A stretch of 64,000 nt of DNA. It comes from an uncultured Dialister sp. (GTDB taxonomy: Bacteria; Bacillota; Negativicutes; Veillonellales; Dialisteraceae). The position numbers were made by a program, and so were the translations under genes. Under the pieces are notes generated by a model. That model saw nothing but the letters and a program-made list of their open reading frames with translations. It did not search any database and was not told the origin of the DNA. The stretch spans positions 18,894-82,893 of the forward strand of contig CAKPQG010000010.1 in NCBI GenBank assembly GCA_934178345.1. Reading direction: 5' to 3'. Positions 1-10,601 of this stretch are shown piece by piece. Position 1 is the stretch's first letter; every line of letters begins with the position of its first letter.

Positions 1-1
1 A

Positions 2-40
2 AAAGAGTATCGCGTCTATGCGCTGAACATTCTGGACTAG
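2..40 (+). CDS. 3' end of a second glutamine synthetase gene (partial)
   Basis: Thirteen codons run in frame to a TAG stop and read KEYRVYALNILD. The complete glutamine synthetase gene at 580-2478 ends KEYAVYALNIVG, so this is almost certainly the C-terminus of a tandem paralogue whose body lies left of the window. Eleven or so residues is little sequence, but the near identity at exactly the terminal position is hard to explain otherwise. A terminator lies about 190 bp downstream, so the two copies are probably transcribed separately. Confidence 0.7.
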   Translation, partial: KEYRVYALNILD

Positions 41-145
41 TGATGGAAACCTTCACCGTAAGGCTCCCTGTTACAGCAGTCCGAGGCAAAGGTGCAAGAG
101 GACTAACGGGCAAAAGGAAGATGCGGCGTACAAAGAAATAGCGCC

Positions 146-537
146 GCGCAGTTTCTAATCCCTAGCCACTAGCCACTAGCTACCAGTCACCAGTCACTAC
201 TAACCAACTATACATTCATCTGGCCAAAGATGACCTATTCTGTGGATACCCGCAGAGTAGGTCATTTTTATTTTATAAAGAAACTCAAATAGGGGGGACA
301 ACCTGGATGAGACGTTTATGGAAAATGGAGTATTGCTACTCCACGTTGGGGTTTCGCCAGCGGGGAAAAGGTTAAACAGGTTCAGAGGGTTCAACGGGTT
401 CACAGGTTTTCCATTCTCCCCAAAAACGGAGAATCAAAACATGATTTTAATTTCTCGCGGTGCTTCATTATTTTTACGCGCCGCACCACACCCGCTGAAC
501 CTCTTGAACCTTTTAAACCTTCCAACCTATTCCTAAA
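146..537. repeat. intergenic short-tandem-repeat mosaic between the two glutamine synthetase copies
   Basis: From about 154 to 208 there are 7-bp units of the TAATCCC, TAGCCAC and CAGTCAC type. From about 368 to 402 there are 9-bp units of the form GGTTCANNG. From about 455 to 535 comes a GCGGTGCTTC...GCGCCGC hairpin block followed by GAACCTCTT-like units. Between them, at 326-341, is a perfect GGAGTA/TACTCC hairpin. No gene is supported in 41-579. Confidence 0.8.
230..275 (+). terminator. Rho-independent terminator after the partial glutamine synthetase
   Basis: ATGACCTATTCTG pairs with GCAGAGTAGGTCAT, a 13-bp stem with one G-U pair around a short loop. A run of T residues (TTTTTATTTT) follows directly. 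Confidence 0.8.
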
Positions 538-579
538 AAAACAAACCACATTTTCAACCATACGCAGGAGGAATTCAAA

Positions 580-2478
580 ATGATTAACAACGACTTACTG
601 TACTACATCCCGTCCGGTGAATTTGGCAAAGAAGGCGTCCTGGGACTCCTCAAGACCCATCCGGAAATCCGCTTCGTTTCTCTGGTCGGCATCGATCTGG
701 CCGGCAATGACACCGATGAAAAGGTGCCGATCGAACTGTTCCTGAAAAACTACGATGATTTCTTTGCCGGCACAGCCGTACAGACCGACGGCTCCTCTGT
801 CGTCCTGATGAACATCGCTACACTGAATGATGCCCGCGTCGACATGGTCGCAGATGCCAGCGTGAACTGGTATGTCGACTACAATGAAGACAACCTGTAC
901 AGCAATGGCCGTCCGGTCGGTACGCTGCGCATCCCATGCTTCCTCCTGCACAATGGCAAATTCATCGACTCCCGCTCTATCCTGAAAGAATCCTGCGCTT
1001 TCGTCGCTGAGAAGCTGAAAGGACTCCTTGCAAGCGGCAAGCCTGTCAAAGGCATGGAAGATCTGCCGGTCGATGAGATCGAAGATATCAAATTCACCAT
1101 CGGCACGGAACTGGAATTCTGGGTCAAGACACCGAGCGAAACGGAAACGGTACAGCACCTGTCCATTTCTCAGAGACTGCAGGAACAGTACTGGCAGAGA
1201 ATGCGCGGCAACGTCAGAACTGCGATGGAAGAAGCCATCGAAGAACTGGATGCTCGCGGCATGCATGTAGAAATGGGGCATAAAGAAGTCGGCGGTATCA
1301 AACCGAAAGTCGATGATCTGGGACATACCGTCGATGTCTGCGAACAGCTCGAACTGGACTGGCTCTTCTCTATGAATCCGCTGCAGGCTGCTGACAATGA
1401 ACTCGAAGCCCGCATCATCATCCGTGAAGTCTTCCGCAAATACGGCCTCGATGTTTCCTTCCAGGCAAAACCGATCATCGGCGTCGCCGGCTCCGGCGAA
1501 CATACCCATGTCGGCATCTGCGCTTCTCTGAAGAATGGCAAGACCATCAACCTTCTGGCACCGAGCGATATGAAAGCCGACTTCCTCTCCACCATCGGCT
1601 ATGGCTTCATCATGGGCATCCTGAAGAACTACGAAGCAACGAATCCATTCGTTTCCTCCACCACCGATGCTTTCAACCGTCTGAAACCGGGCTTCGAAGC
1701 ACCAGTCTGCATCGTTACTTCCCTTGGTCATAATCCGGAAGTACCGTCCCGTAACAGAACCATTCTGATCGGTCTTGTCCGCGACATCGAAAGTCCGAAA
1801 GCTACCCGCTTCGAACTGCGCGCACCGAACCCGTTCACCAATACCTATCTCGCTGCTTCCTGTCTCTTCCTGACGGCACTGGACGGCATCACCTATGCGA
1901 TCGCCTCCGGCAAAGCACCGGCAGACCTCCTTGCTGAGCTCTCCAAGAAACCGGGCGAAGCGGCTGACTACCTCGAAGCAGGCCGCGCATATCGCTGTGA
2001 AGACAACGTATTCGAAGACTTCACACAGGAAGAACGTGATGCTGCTTTCGGCAAACCGCCGGCTACCGTATGGGAAAACATCAAGACCATGAAGGCAAAC
2101 AAAGACAAGGTCGCCGTCATCACCGCTGGCGACAGCCTGAATCAGGTCATTGTAGACTCCTTCCTCGACTCCATCGAATACCGCTGGGAAAATGAACTCG
2201 TCGACCGCATCATTCCGGCTACAGAAGCACTCGTGAAGAGCTTCAAGAAACTTCCAAGCGAAGATGAACTCGATGAAGAACGCTGGGAAGCTATCGGAGC
2301 GAAGAAATATGAACTCATCAAAGATACCAAAGCCAGCAAGTCTATCGTGACCAAGCTCAAAGAAGCTCTCGAAGCGAAAGACTATGACACTGCTTCTGAT
2401 CTCCAGATCGAACTCTCCAAGAAGTCCGAAGCTCTGGAAAAAGAATACGCTGTCTATGCGCTGAACATTGTCGGCTGA
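580..2478 (+). CDS. glutamine synthetase, large (~630 aa) form
   Basis: Predicted to ligate ammonia to glutamate using ATP in the cytoplasm, the main nitrogen assimilation step. The 632-aa protein carries glutamine-synthetase superfamily catalytic signatures. An ELEFW motif near residue 175 corresponds to the beta-strand Glu of GS. A GSGEHTHVG segment near 304-312 matches the GSGxHxH metal/ATP motif. An RLKPGFEAP segment near 365 and SRNRTILIGLVR near 395 are the substrate/ATP loop. The protein is far longer than the 440-470 aa type I enzymes because of a charged, helical C-terminal extension of about 150 residues. The ATG follows a strong AGGAGG. The gene is monocistronic with its own terminator, and a paralogue ends at the left edge. 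Exact subtype (GSIII or the Firmicute ~630-aa class) was not resolved. Confidence 0.88.
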   Translation: MINNDLLYYIPSGEFGKEGVLGLLKTHPEIRFVSLVGIDLAGNDTDEKVPIELFLKNYDDFFAGTAVQTDGSSVVLMNIATLNDARVDMVADASVNWYVDYNEDNLYSNGRPVGTLRIPCFLLHNGKFIDSRSILKESCAFVAEKLKGLLASGKPVKGMEDLPVDEIEDIKFTIGTELEFWVKTPSETETVQHLSISQRLQEQYWQRMRGNVRTAMEEAIEELDARGMHVEMGHKEVGGIKPKVDDLGHTVDVCEQLELDWLFSMNPLQAADNELEARIIIREVFRKYGLDVSFQAKPIIGVAGSGEHTHVGICASLKNGKTINLLAPSDMKADFLSTIGYGFIMGILKNYEATNPFVSSTTDAFNRLKPGFEAPVCIVTSLGHNPEVPSRNRTILIGLVRDIESPKATRFELRAPNPFTNTYLAASCLFLTALDGITYAIASGKAPADLLAELSKKPGEAADYLEAGRAYRCEDNVFEDFTQEERDAAFGKPPATVWENIKTMKANKDKVAVITAGDSLNQVIVDSFLDSIEYRWENELVDRIIPATEALVKSFKKLPSEDELDEERWEAIGAKKYELIKDTKASKSIVTKLKEALEAKDYDTASDLQIELSKKSEALEKEYAVYALNIVG

Positions 2479-2493
2479 TAGAAAGTAACGAAA

Positions 2494-2530
2494 AACGCTA
2501 TCCAAATATTTTCGGATAGCGTTTTTTGTT
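2494..2530 (+). terminator. Rho-independent terminator of the glutamine synthetase gene
   Basis: AACGCTATCC and GGATAGCGTT form a perfect 10-bp stem around a 10-nt AT-rich loop, followed by TTTTTTG, 16 bp after the stop codon. Confidence 0.9.
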
Positions 2531-2684
2531 GGGCTTCAACAGGTTCAAAGGGTTCAGCGGGTTCAAAAGATGTGGTGCGGCGCATAACAATCAGAAGCGC
2601 CGCGATGCATAAATAATGGTGATGCCCGAAGGTGGTATTTAGTCATCAGTCACCAGTCACTAGTCACCAGTCACCAGTATCCAC
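2530..2684. repeat. repeat mosaic (9-mers, hairpin core, 7-mers)
   Basis: The order is GGTTCAAAG-like 9-mers, then the GTGCGGCGCATAA...GCGCCGC hairpin block, then the GATGCCCGAAGGTGGTAT block, then CAGTCACTAGTCAC 7-mers running up to the stop of the convergent gene at 2685. Confidence 0.85.
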
Positions 2685-3236
2685 TCACTTCACCGCTGTG
2701 AATGTGAGCGACTTTGTATCGAGCGAAAGAGTATAGGTAGCGTCTGTGCCATTTTCCTTCGTGTGGAAGAGGATCTGTTTCTTCTCAACGGTGAAAGAAG
2801 AGGCGCCATTGATATTTTCCAGATCCGCTGCATCGAAGGCGTTCTTGAAGGTGCCGCCCTTGTAGGAAACGATATGAGCGCCGCCTGCTTCTCCGGTATC
2901 GACGAGGTAGAAGCGAAGACCGTTCGCATCATTCACGAGCGGCGTGATGGTGAGTTTCGCATCCGCATAGCCGCCTTCTTCGCTTACGAGAACGGGGAGG
3001 GCGGAGAGGGCGAGCTCGCTCTCCGATGCTTTCGTCGTGAAGGTGAGGTCAGCCTTGCCTTCCGTACCTGCGGTGAGGTTCACGTCAAGCCGCTGGTCAC
3101 TGGTGAGGGCGGTGTGGAAGGCGGCTTCCCCGGCATTGACGGCCAGGATCGTCGGCTCGCCCGTGATCCAGTTCGCGGAAACAGAAGATGCCAGCGTGAG
3201 GGTAGCGAGGGCAGCGGTTAATACAATTTTTCGCAT
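2685..3236 (-). CDS. secreted protein of unknown function
   Basis: The 183-aa product has a clear Sec signal peptide: MRK, a hydrophobic stretch, then a likely cleavage after SVSA near residue 21. The mature part contains no cysteine and has alternating hydrophobic and polar segments that suggest an all-beta domain, ending LTFTAVK. No family was recognised. The start is supported by AAAGGAG upstream on the minus strand. It is convergent with the glutamine synthetase gene and isolated by repeats on both sides, so context gives no functional hint. Location outside the inner membrane is inferred from the signal peptide only. Confidence 0.7.
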   Translation of the reverse strand: MRKIVLTAALATLTLASSVSANWITGEPTILAVNAGEAAFHTALTSDQRLDVNLTAGTEGKADLTFTTKASESELALSALPVLVSEEGGYADAKLTITPLVNDANGLRFYLVDTGEAGGAHIVSYKGGTFKNAFDAADLENINGASSFTVEKKQILFHTKENGTDATYTLSLDTKSLTFTAVK

Positions 3237-3266
3237 AGGAGACTCCTTTCTTGAATGAAAATAATA

Positions 3267-3283
3267 ATCAGTGTTTCCTTAAA
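3267..3283. repeat. solo end of the TTAAGGAAACGCTGATT element
   Basis: AATCAGTGTTTCCTTAA matches the right terminal repeat of the 167-bp elements at 48609 and 50476. No partner end lies nearby, so this is a fragment. It sits upstream of the minus-strand secreted-protein gene. Confidence 0.5.
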
Positions 3284-3385
3284 CTATAAAGTCTGATACT
3301 GCTGTTTGCTCTCATTATATAGAAACCTTGAGCATGTTTCAAGCCGGGCAGATGGGCGCAAAAAGTTCGCCGCTTTTTGCACCTT

Positions 3386-3480
3386 AATCCCTAATCCCTA
3401 GCTACAAGTCACTAGCCACTAGTCACCAGTCACCAGTCCCTAGTCACTAGTCACTAGTCACCAGTTACCAGTCACTAGAA
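3386..3480. repeat. 7-bp tandem repeat array
   Basis: About thirteen 7-bp units of the forms TAATCCC, TAGTCAC, CAGTCAC and TAGCCAC lie head to tail. Nothing else is seen in 3284-3486 apart from AT-rich sequence near 3300 and a GCCGCTTTTTG segment. Confidence 0.85.
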
Positions 3481-3486
3481 AACCAT

Positions 3487-3518
3487 GCAAAAAGAGCCGG
3501 CTGAAATTCAGCCGGCTT
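3487..3518 (-). terminator. terminator of rpmB
   Basis: Read on the minus strand, AGCCGGCTGAA pairs with TTCAGCCGGCT and is followed by CTTTTTGC. It lies 25 bp past the rpmB stop. Confidence 0.85.
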
Positions 3519-3542
3519 GAAATGCAGCAATCAGATGATCGA

Positions 3543-3734
3543 TTAGATGTCTCTGTTTACTTTATGAGAACGAAGGCAACGAGTGCAGACATTCATTCTC
3601 TTGACCTGTCCGTCAACCAGTACGCGAACTCTCTGGATGTTCGGTTTCCAGGTTCTCTTTGTTTTCAAATGGGAATGGGATACATTGAATCCCGTAGCGG
3701 TTCCCTTGCCGCAAACTTCACAATAGTTAGCCAT
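3543..3734 (-). CDS. rpmB: 50S ribosomal protein L28
   Basis: This is the structural protein L28 of the large ribosomal subunit. The 63-aa product has the family pattern: N-terminal [11 protein letters not shown], then [13 protein letters not shown], then PNIQRVRV. It also carries the two CxxC zinc-binding pairs, CEVC near residue 5 and CTRC near residue 51, of the zinc-containing form. Length is normal for the short Firmicute type. An AAGGAGGTG ribosome site precedes the ATG on the minus strand. It is monocistronic with its own terminator. Confidence 0.97.
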   Translation of the reverse strand: MANYCEVCGKGTATGFNVSHSHLKTKRTWKPNIQRVRVLVDGQVKRMNVCTRCLRSHKVNRDI

Positions 3735-3855
3735 GTGCTACACCTCCTTGCACTTCCGCGATTGCAACATTCATACTATATCACAACTCTTTTTTTTACG
3801 CAAGTATTTTACAGCAGAGTATTTGAAGAATTATAATAGGAGAAAAGAATTAGGG

Positions 3856-4195
3856 GTGTCGGGTTCGAGGTTCAGGGTTCAGGGGGAGTCCCACGGCGCG
3901 AAGCGCCGAATACAAAATTGCGGCGAAGCCGCCACCACAACCCTGAAGTTTGAAAGCAGAGATGAGTAGCTAGGGATTGGGGATTGGGAGCCGCAAGTAA
4001 CTGGTGACTAGTGACTGGTGACTAAATACTACCTTCGGGCATCGCCCCATATATACTTGCGGCGAAGCTGCCACCTTCATTCCTAATTCCTAATTCCTAA
4101 TTCCTAATTCCTAATTCGCGCAAAGCTTTCATTCATAAGCAGTGGACGGAGCCGCCTCGGCTAACCCTGAACCCCGAACCCGTAACCATTCAAAG
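3856..4195. repeat. repeat mosaic upstream of recG
   Basis: In order: GGGTTCAGG-like units, a GCGGCGAAGCCGC hairpin, GAAAGCAGAGATGA, GGGATTG/GTGACTG 7-mers, the CTTCGGGCATCGCC core and a second GCGGCGAAGCTGCC copy. ATTCCTA 7-mers (five in a row), GCAAAGCTTTCAT and CCCTGAACC units close the block just before the recG ribosome site. No gene in 3735-4205. Confidence 0.85.
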
Positions 4196-4205
4196 GAGGT
4201 CATCC

Positions 4206-6245
4206 ATGAAACTATCTGATTCCGTCCAATATCTGAAGGGCGTCGGCCCTCGGATGAAGGAGAAGCTGGAACGCCTTGGCATTCATACCGTGGAAGATCT
4301 CCTTTCCTATTTCCCGAGACGCTATCAGGACTGGACGAAGGTCACGCCGATGGGAAATCTGGTGCCTGATGAAGAGGCTGTGGTCTATGGGGAAGTGGTG
4401 AACATGAAGGAGATCCATCCCCGAAGAGGCATGTCGATCCTGAATGTCATGATCGTCGATGATACGGGCGGGGTGGTGCTCACGTATTTCAACCAGCCGT
4501 GGAAAGCGGATCTTTTTCATCGTTCGAAGCATGTGCTGGCATATGGCAAGGTGGAGTATGGCTATAACAGGAACCAGATCAGCAATGCGGAAATCGAGGC
4601 CATCGAGCCGGAAGATCTGCCGTCATTTCAAAAGCTCGTCCCTGTGTACGGACTGACCGAGGGGATCAAGACGCCGCAGCTTCGGCGCATGATCGAAGGG
4701 GCGCTCAAGCTGGTGGAGGATGCCGATGAGAATCTTCCGGAGGATACTGTCCGGAGAGAAAAACTGATGGGACGGCTTGCCGCCATCCGTGCGATGCACG
4801 ATCCGAAGAACTGGGCCGAGCAGAGAGAAGCGCGCCGAAGGATCGCATTTGAGGAATTGTTCTTCATGCAGGCAGGCGTCCTGCTCCTGCGTAAAAAAAG
4901 AGAAGAGGGGAGCGAGAGCATCAAGTGCGCGCCATCCGGTGAGCTCGTCCGCAAGGTGCGCGAGCATTTCCCTTTCCAGCTGACAGAAGGCCAGCAGCAG
5001 GCCTTTCGCGATATCGAAGACGATATGGAAGGGCTCGTCCCGATGAACCGTCTGGTGCAGGGGGATGTCGGGAGCGGTAAGACCGCTGTCGCGGCGCTCT
5101 CGCTCGCCAAGATCGTAGAGAATGGCTATCAGGGCGCACTCATGGCACCGACTGAGGTTCTGGCAGGGCAGCACTATGAGACATTCCAGCATTTCTACGA
5201 AGGCCTTCCCATCCGCGTCGCTTACCTCTCCGGAAATACAAAGACCTCTGAGCGGCATGAGATCCTGAAGCAGCTGGCAGCAGGCGACATCGATGTGCTG
5301 ATCGGTACCCATGCTTTGATCGAGAAGGATGTCATCTTTGCCCATCTGGGTCTCGTCATCACTGATGAGCAGCACCGCTTCGGCGTGAAGCAGAGAAAGG
5401 TGCTGGAAACGAAAGGGGAGTCTCCGCACATTCTCGTCATGACAGCCACGCCGATCCCGCGCACCATGGCGCTCTCCGTCTATGGGGATCTCGATGTCTC
5501 GGCCATCCGCGGGATGCCGCCGGGGAGACATCCGGTGAAGACTTACGCCATCGGGAGTGATATGCTTCAGCGCGTTTTCAATTTCATGGGACGGGAAATG
5601 GAAGCGGGACATCAGGTGTATGTGGTCTGTCCGCTCGTCGAAAAGAGTGAGAAGCAGGACCTCGCCTCCGCCGTTTCCGTGTATGAAGAGCTGCGCGACC
5701 GCGTATTTCCCATGTTTCCTGTGGGACTTGTCCATGGGCGGATGAAAAACAGCGAGAAAGAGGAAGTCATGCAGGCTTTCCACCGGGGAGAGAAGAAACT
5801 CCTCGTCGCTACCTCGGTCATCGAAGTCGGCGTCAATGTGCCCAATGCCACCATCATGTTCGTCTACGGGGCTGATCGCTTCGGCCTTTCGCAGCTGCAC
5901 CAGCTTCGCGGCCGTGTCGGGCGCGGGGAGGCGCAGGCCTACTGCATCCTCTACTCAGATAACCAGAATGAAATCACACGGCTTCGTATGAAGCTGATGT
6001 GCGAGATCCAGGATGGCTTCCTCCTGTCTGAAAAAGATCTCATCCTGCGCGGCAGCGGTGAATTCTTCGGCTATCACCAGCACGGCATGCCGGACCTCAA
6101 GGCGGCAGATATCGTGAAAGACCTCCCGCTCCTCGAAGAAGCGAGGAAGGAAGCAAAGAAAGCCGTCGACCGTGGCATGGACTTCAGAGATGAACTCTCG
6201 CACAGATTCGGCGGGGCGTTCTTTGAAAAATTGGGGGAGAAGTGA
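4206..6245 (+). CDS. recG: ATP-dependent DNA helicase RecG
   Basis: Remodels stalled replication forks and branch-migrates Holliday junctions in the cytoplasm. The 679-aa protein shows the whole RecG plan. An N-terminal wedge/OB domain covers roughly residues 1-200 and opens LKGVGPRM, a helix-hairpin-helix-like start. The SF2 motor has Walker A GDVGSGKT near 286-293, a DEQH box near 386, TATPIPRT near 415, and motif VI QLRGRVGRG near 568. The C-terminal RecG segment GSGEFFGYHQHG follows. Length is normal. A strong AAAGGAGG lies 7 bp before the ATG. It stands alone between repeat mosaics. Confidence 0.97.
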   Translation: MKLSDSVQYLKGVGPRMKEKLERLGIHTVEDLLSYFPRRYQDWTKVTPMGNLVPDEEAVVYGEVVNMKEIHPRRGMSILNVMIVDDTGGVVLTYFNQPWKADLFHRSKHVLAYGKVEYGYNRNQISNAEIEAIEPEDLPSFQKLVPVYGLTEGIKTPQLRRMIEGALKLVEDADENLPEDTVRREKLMGRLAAIRAMHDPKNWAEQREARRRIAFEELFFMQAGVLLLRKKREEGSESIKCAPSGELVRKVREHFPFQLTEGQQQAFRDIEDDMEGLVPMNRLVQGDVGSGKTAVAALSLAKIVENGYQGALMAPTEVLAGQHYETFQHFYEGLPIRVAYLSGNTKTSERHEILKQLAAGDIDVLIGTHALIEKDVIFAHLGLVITDEQHRFGVKQRKVLETKGESPHILVMTATPIPRTMALSVYGDLDVSAIRGMPPGRHPVKTYAIGSDMLQRVFNFMGREMEAGHQVYVVCPLVEKSEKQDLASAVSVYEELRDRVFPMFPVGLVHGRMKNSEKEEVMQAFHRGEKKLLVATSVIEVGVNVPNATIMFVYGADRFGLSQLHQLRGRVGRGEAQAYCILYSDNQNEITRLRMKLMCEIQDGFLLSEKDLILRGSGEFFGYHQHGMPDLKAADIVKDLPLLEEARKEAKKAVDRGMDFRDELSHRFGGAFFEKLGEK

Positions 6246-6420
6246 CTGGTGACTAGTGACTAGTGACTTGAATACCGCCTTCGGGCATCGCCCTATTTAT
6301 ACTCTGCGGCGAAGCCGCCACCTTCATTCCTAATTCCTCATTCCTAATTCCTAATTTATGCGAAGCTTTCATCCCCAATCAAAGGGTAGCACGCCCAAGG
6401 GGCTAACCCTGAACCTTCAA
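6245..6420. repeat. repeat mosaic between recG and guaB
   Basis: GTGACTA/GTGACTG units overlap the end of recG. They are followed by the CTTCGGGCATCGCCC core, a GCGGCGAAGCCGC hairpin, ATTCCTA 7-mers, GCGAAGCTTTCATCCCCAATC and one CCCTGAACC unit. The guaB promoter begins right after it. Confidence 0.8.
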
Positions 6421-6450
6421 AAATCATACAAGACACAGCTCTGTGATTTA

Positions 6451-6459
6451 TGGTATAAT
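6451..6459 (+). promoter_or_regulatory. extended -10 promoter of guaB
   Basis: TGGTATAAT is a TGnTATAAT extended -10 element located 117 bp before the chosen guaB start. No good -35 is needed for this promoter type and none is obvious. Confidence 0.65.
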
Positions 6460-6563
6460 GTTTTAATTGAAAAGAATGCACCTCTTTGGCACGTAGGGAT
6501 AGAAATCTGTATTTCCCGGCAGAGAGATAGACATGACATCACATAAGTAACCAAAGTTTTTGA

Positions 6564-8776
<2,213 letters not shown>

Positions 8777-8777
8777 T

Positions 8778-9205
8778 AAGGGATTAGGGATTAGAAATCT
8801 CAAGTGACTGGTGACTAGTGACTAGGGATTAGTAGCTAGGGATTAGGAGCCTCGAGTGACTGGTGACTAAATACCACTTTCGGGCATCGCCTCATATATA
8901 ATTGCGGCGATGCCGCCACTACAAGTTTGAAAGCAGGGATGATTAGTAGCTAGGGATTAATGGCTAGGGATTAGGAGCCCCAAGTGACTGGTAGCTAGTG
9001 ACTGGTGACTTAAATACCGCCTTCGGGCATCGCCACTATTTATACTCCGCGGCGCTTCTGCTTTTTATGCGCCGCACCACCATTCCTCATTCCTCATTCC
9101 TAATTCCTCATTCGCGCAAAGCTTTCATCCATAATCAGTGGACGGAGCCGCCCAAGGGGCTAACCCTGAACCCTGAACCTTTAACCCTTAACCCTTAAAC
9201 CCAAC
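8778..9205. repeat. long double repeat mosaic upstream of psd
   Basis: Two successive modules are visible. The first has GGATTAG/GTGACTG 7-mers, the CTTTCGGGCATCGCC core, the GCGGCGATGCCGCC hairpin and TTTGAAAGCAGGGATGA. The second has the same 7-mers, the core in the longer form with GCGGCGCTTC...GCGCCGC, ATTCCTC/ATTCCTA units, GCAAAGCTTTCATCC, GGGGCTAACC and CCCTGAA/CCCTTAA units. It shows how the mosaic grows by repeating the whole module. Confidence 0.85.
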
Positions 9206-9226
9206 ATATTCATTTAGGAGTCAGTG

Positions 9227-9874
9227 ATGCTGAAAAAACCAATCATTCTGCCGGAAGGATACCCTTTTATCATCGTGGCACTCCTTCTTGGTGTGGTCGG
9301 ACTCTGGATGAAATGGTACTATGCCGCTGTCGTGCCTTTTGTGCTTGCGGTATACTTCACCTATTTCTTCCGCTGCCCTCCCAGAAATGATAAAATCACT
9401 CCGGGCGATGATGTCCTCGTCTCTCCGGCGGACGGCACCGTCGTGGACGTGTGCCACGACGCGAAGGAAGATATGTTTCTGGGACAGACCTGTCATAAAA
9501 TTACCATTTTCCTTTCCATCTTTGACGTACACTGCAACCGCAGCCCGATGGAAGGGAAGATCACCTACCAGTCCTATACACAGGGCAAATTCCTGCCTGC
9601 GTATGAGGAAGGGGTGGGCTTTGAAAATGAACGCGGCGCCATCGGGATCACGGGCAAGAACCGATCCATCCTGGTCATCCTCATCGCGGGGATTCTGGCA
9701 CGACGCGTCGTTTCCTGGAAAAATCTGGGAGACAGCCTAAAAAAAGGCGAACTCTACGGCATGATCAAATTCGGCTCCTGCACGGAGCTCTACATCCCGG
9801 GAGACTGTGAGATCTGCGTCAAAAAAGGCGACAAAGTACGCGGCGGCCTGACCGTCGTAGGGAGGCTGAAATAA
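9227..9874 (+). CDS. psd: phosphatidylserine decarboxylase (short form)
   Basis: Decarboxylates phosphatidylserine to phosphatidylethanolamine at the inner membrane. The 215-aa protein belongs to the short PSD class. It has two N-terminal hydrophobic segments (residues about 8-45), then SPADGTVVDV near 66 and FLSIFDVHCNRSP near 92. The processing site is FGSC near 183, where Gly-Ser cleavage would generate the pyruvoyl group. The usual residue after the Ser in this class is variable, so Cys is tolerated but worth noting. AGGAG at 9216-9220 fits the ATG at 9227 better than the GTG three bases earlier. The pssA gene follows by one base, making a PE-synthesis operon. Confidence 0.93.
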   Translation: MLKKPIILPEGYPFIIVALLLGVVGLWMKWYYAAVVPFVLAVYFTYFFRCPPRNDKITPGDDVLVSPADGTVVDVCHDAKEDMFLGQTCHKITIFLSIFDVHCNRSPMEGKITYQSYTQGKFLPAYEEGVGFENERGAIGITGKNRSILVILIAGILARRVVSWKNLGDSLKKGELYGMIKFGSCTELYIPGDCEICVKKGDKVRGGLTVVGRLK

Positions 9875-9875
9875 G

Positions 9876-10601
9876 TTGAATAAATCTTGGATTGCCAATG
9901 GAGTCACAGCGGCCAATGCATTCTTTGGCGGCTTATCCATCATGATGTCTATCGAGGGACACTGCGACCTCGCAGCGATTTTCATACTGATCGCGATGGT
10001 GGCCGATGCACTGGACGGGAGAGTCGCCCGCGCGCTGCACACCGCCGGCCCCATGGGCGTCGAGCTCGACTCCCTCTCTGATGATATTTCCTTCGGCATC
10101 GCAGCCGGAGCGCTCATCTACTCCTACCAGCTCCATGAGCTTGGCTGGATAGGCATCATTCCCTGTGCCCTTCTCGGCACCTTCTGCGCCTTCCGTCTGG
10201 CGCGCTTCAATGTGAAAGTCACATCCGTTCATGGCTACTTCGAAGGACTGCCCTGCCCGACGACCGGCGTCATCATTTCCGCTTACGTGCTCTCCGGCGC
10301 AAAAGTCTGGAACTGGCTCATCGTCCTCTGGGTACTCCTGCTCGCCTTCCTCATGGTGAGTGAGATCCACTACCCGGATAATAAAGGCGCAAGCGCAGAC
10401 CAGCTGCATCTGCCCGCTGTTCTTACCTGCCTTGCCTTCTTCGTCATCGCGACCATCTTCTACTGGCCGATCTGGGCGGCTGCCATCTGCGCTGCCTACA
10501 TCCTCTTCGGTATGATGAATACTTACCTCAACCGTAGAAAAGGCAAACGCAAAGCCATCAGAAGAAAACAGAAAAGAGTACCTGAGGACATCGAACAATG
10601 A
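9876..10601 (+). CDS. pssA: CDP-diacylglycerol--serine O-phosphatidyltransferase
   Basis: Makes phosphatidylserine from CDP-diacylglycerol and serine, feeding the Psd enzyme encoded just upstream. The 241-aa multispanning membrane protein contains the CDP-alcohol phosphotransferase signature near residues 44-69. Its pieces are DGRVAR, then G eight residues later, then ELDSLSD with the two catalytic aspartates. About seven hydrophobic segments are visible, and the tail is very basic (RRKGKRKAIRRKQKR). The start is TTG at 9876, served by GGAGG ten bases upstream. No ATG fits. The stop overlaps the next start (ATGA), so psd, pssA and the glycosyltransferase form one operon. Confidence 0.93.
   Translation: MNKSWIANGVTAANAFFGGLSIMMSIEGHCDLAAIFILIAMVADALDGRVARALHTAGPMGVELDSLSDDISFGIAAGALIYSYQLHELGWIGIIPCALLGTFCAFRLARFNVKVTSVHGYFEGLPCPTTGVIISAYVLSGAKVWNWLIVLWVLLLAFLMVSEIHYPDNKGASADQLHLPAVLTCLAFFVIATIFYWPIWAAAICAAYILFGMMNTYLNRRKGKRKAIRRKQKRVPEDIEQ

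Noticed and set aside
595..2505. A 636-aa minus-strand open frame opposite the glutamine synthetase gene
   Set aside because: It is the mirror of a strongly biased coding sequence. The translation has no family features, and the plus frame carries the catalytic motifs and a ribosome site.
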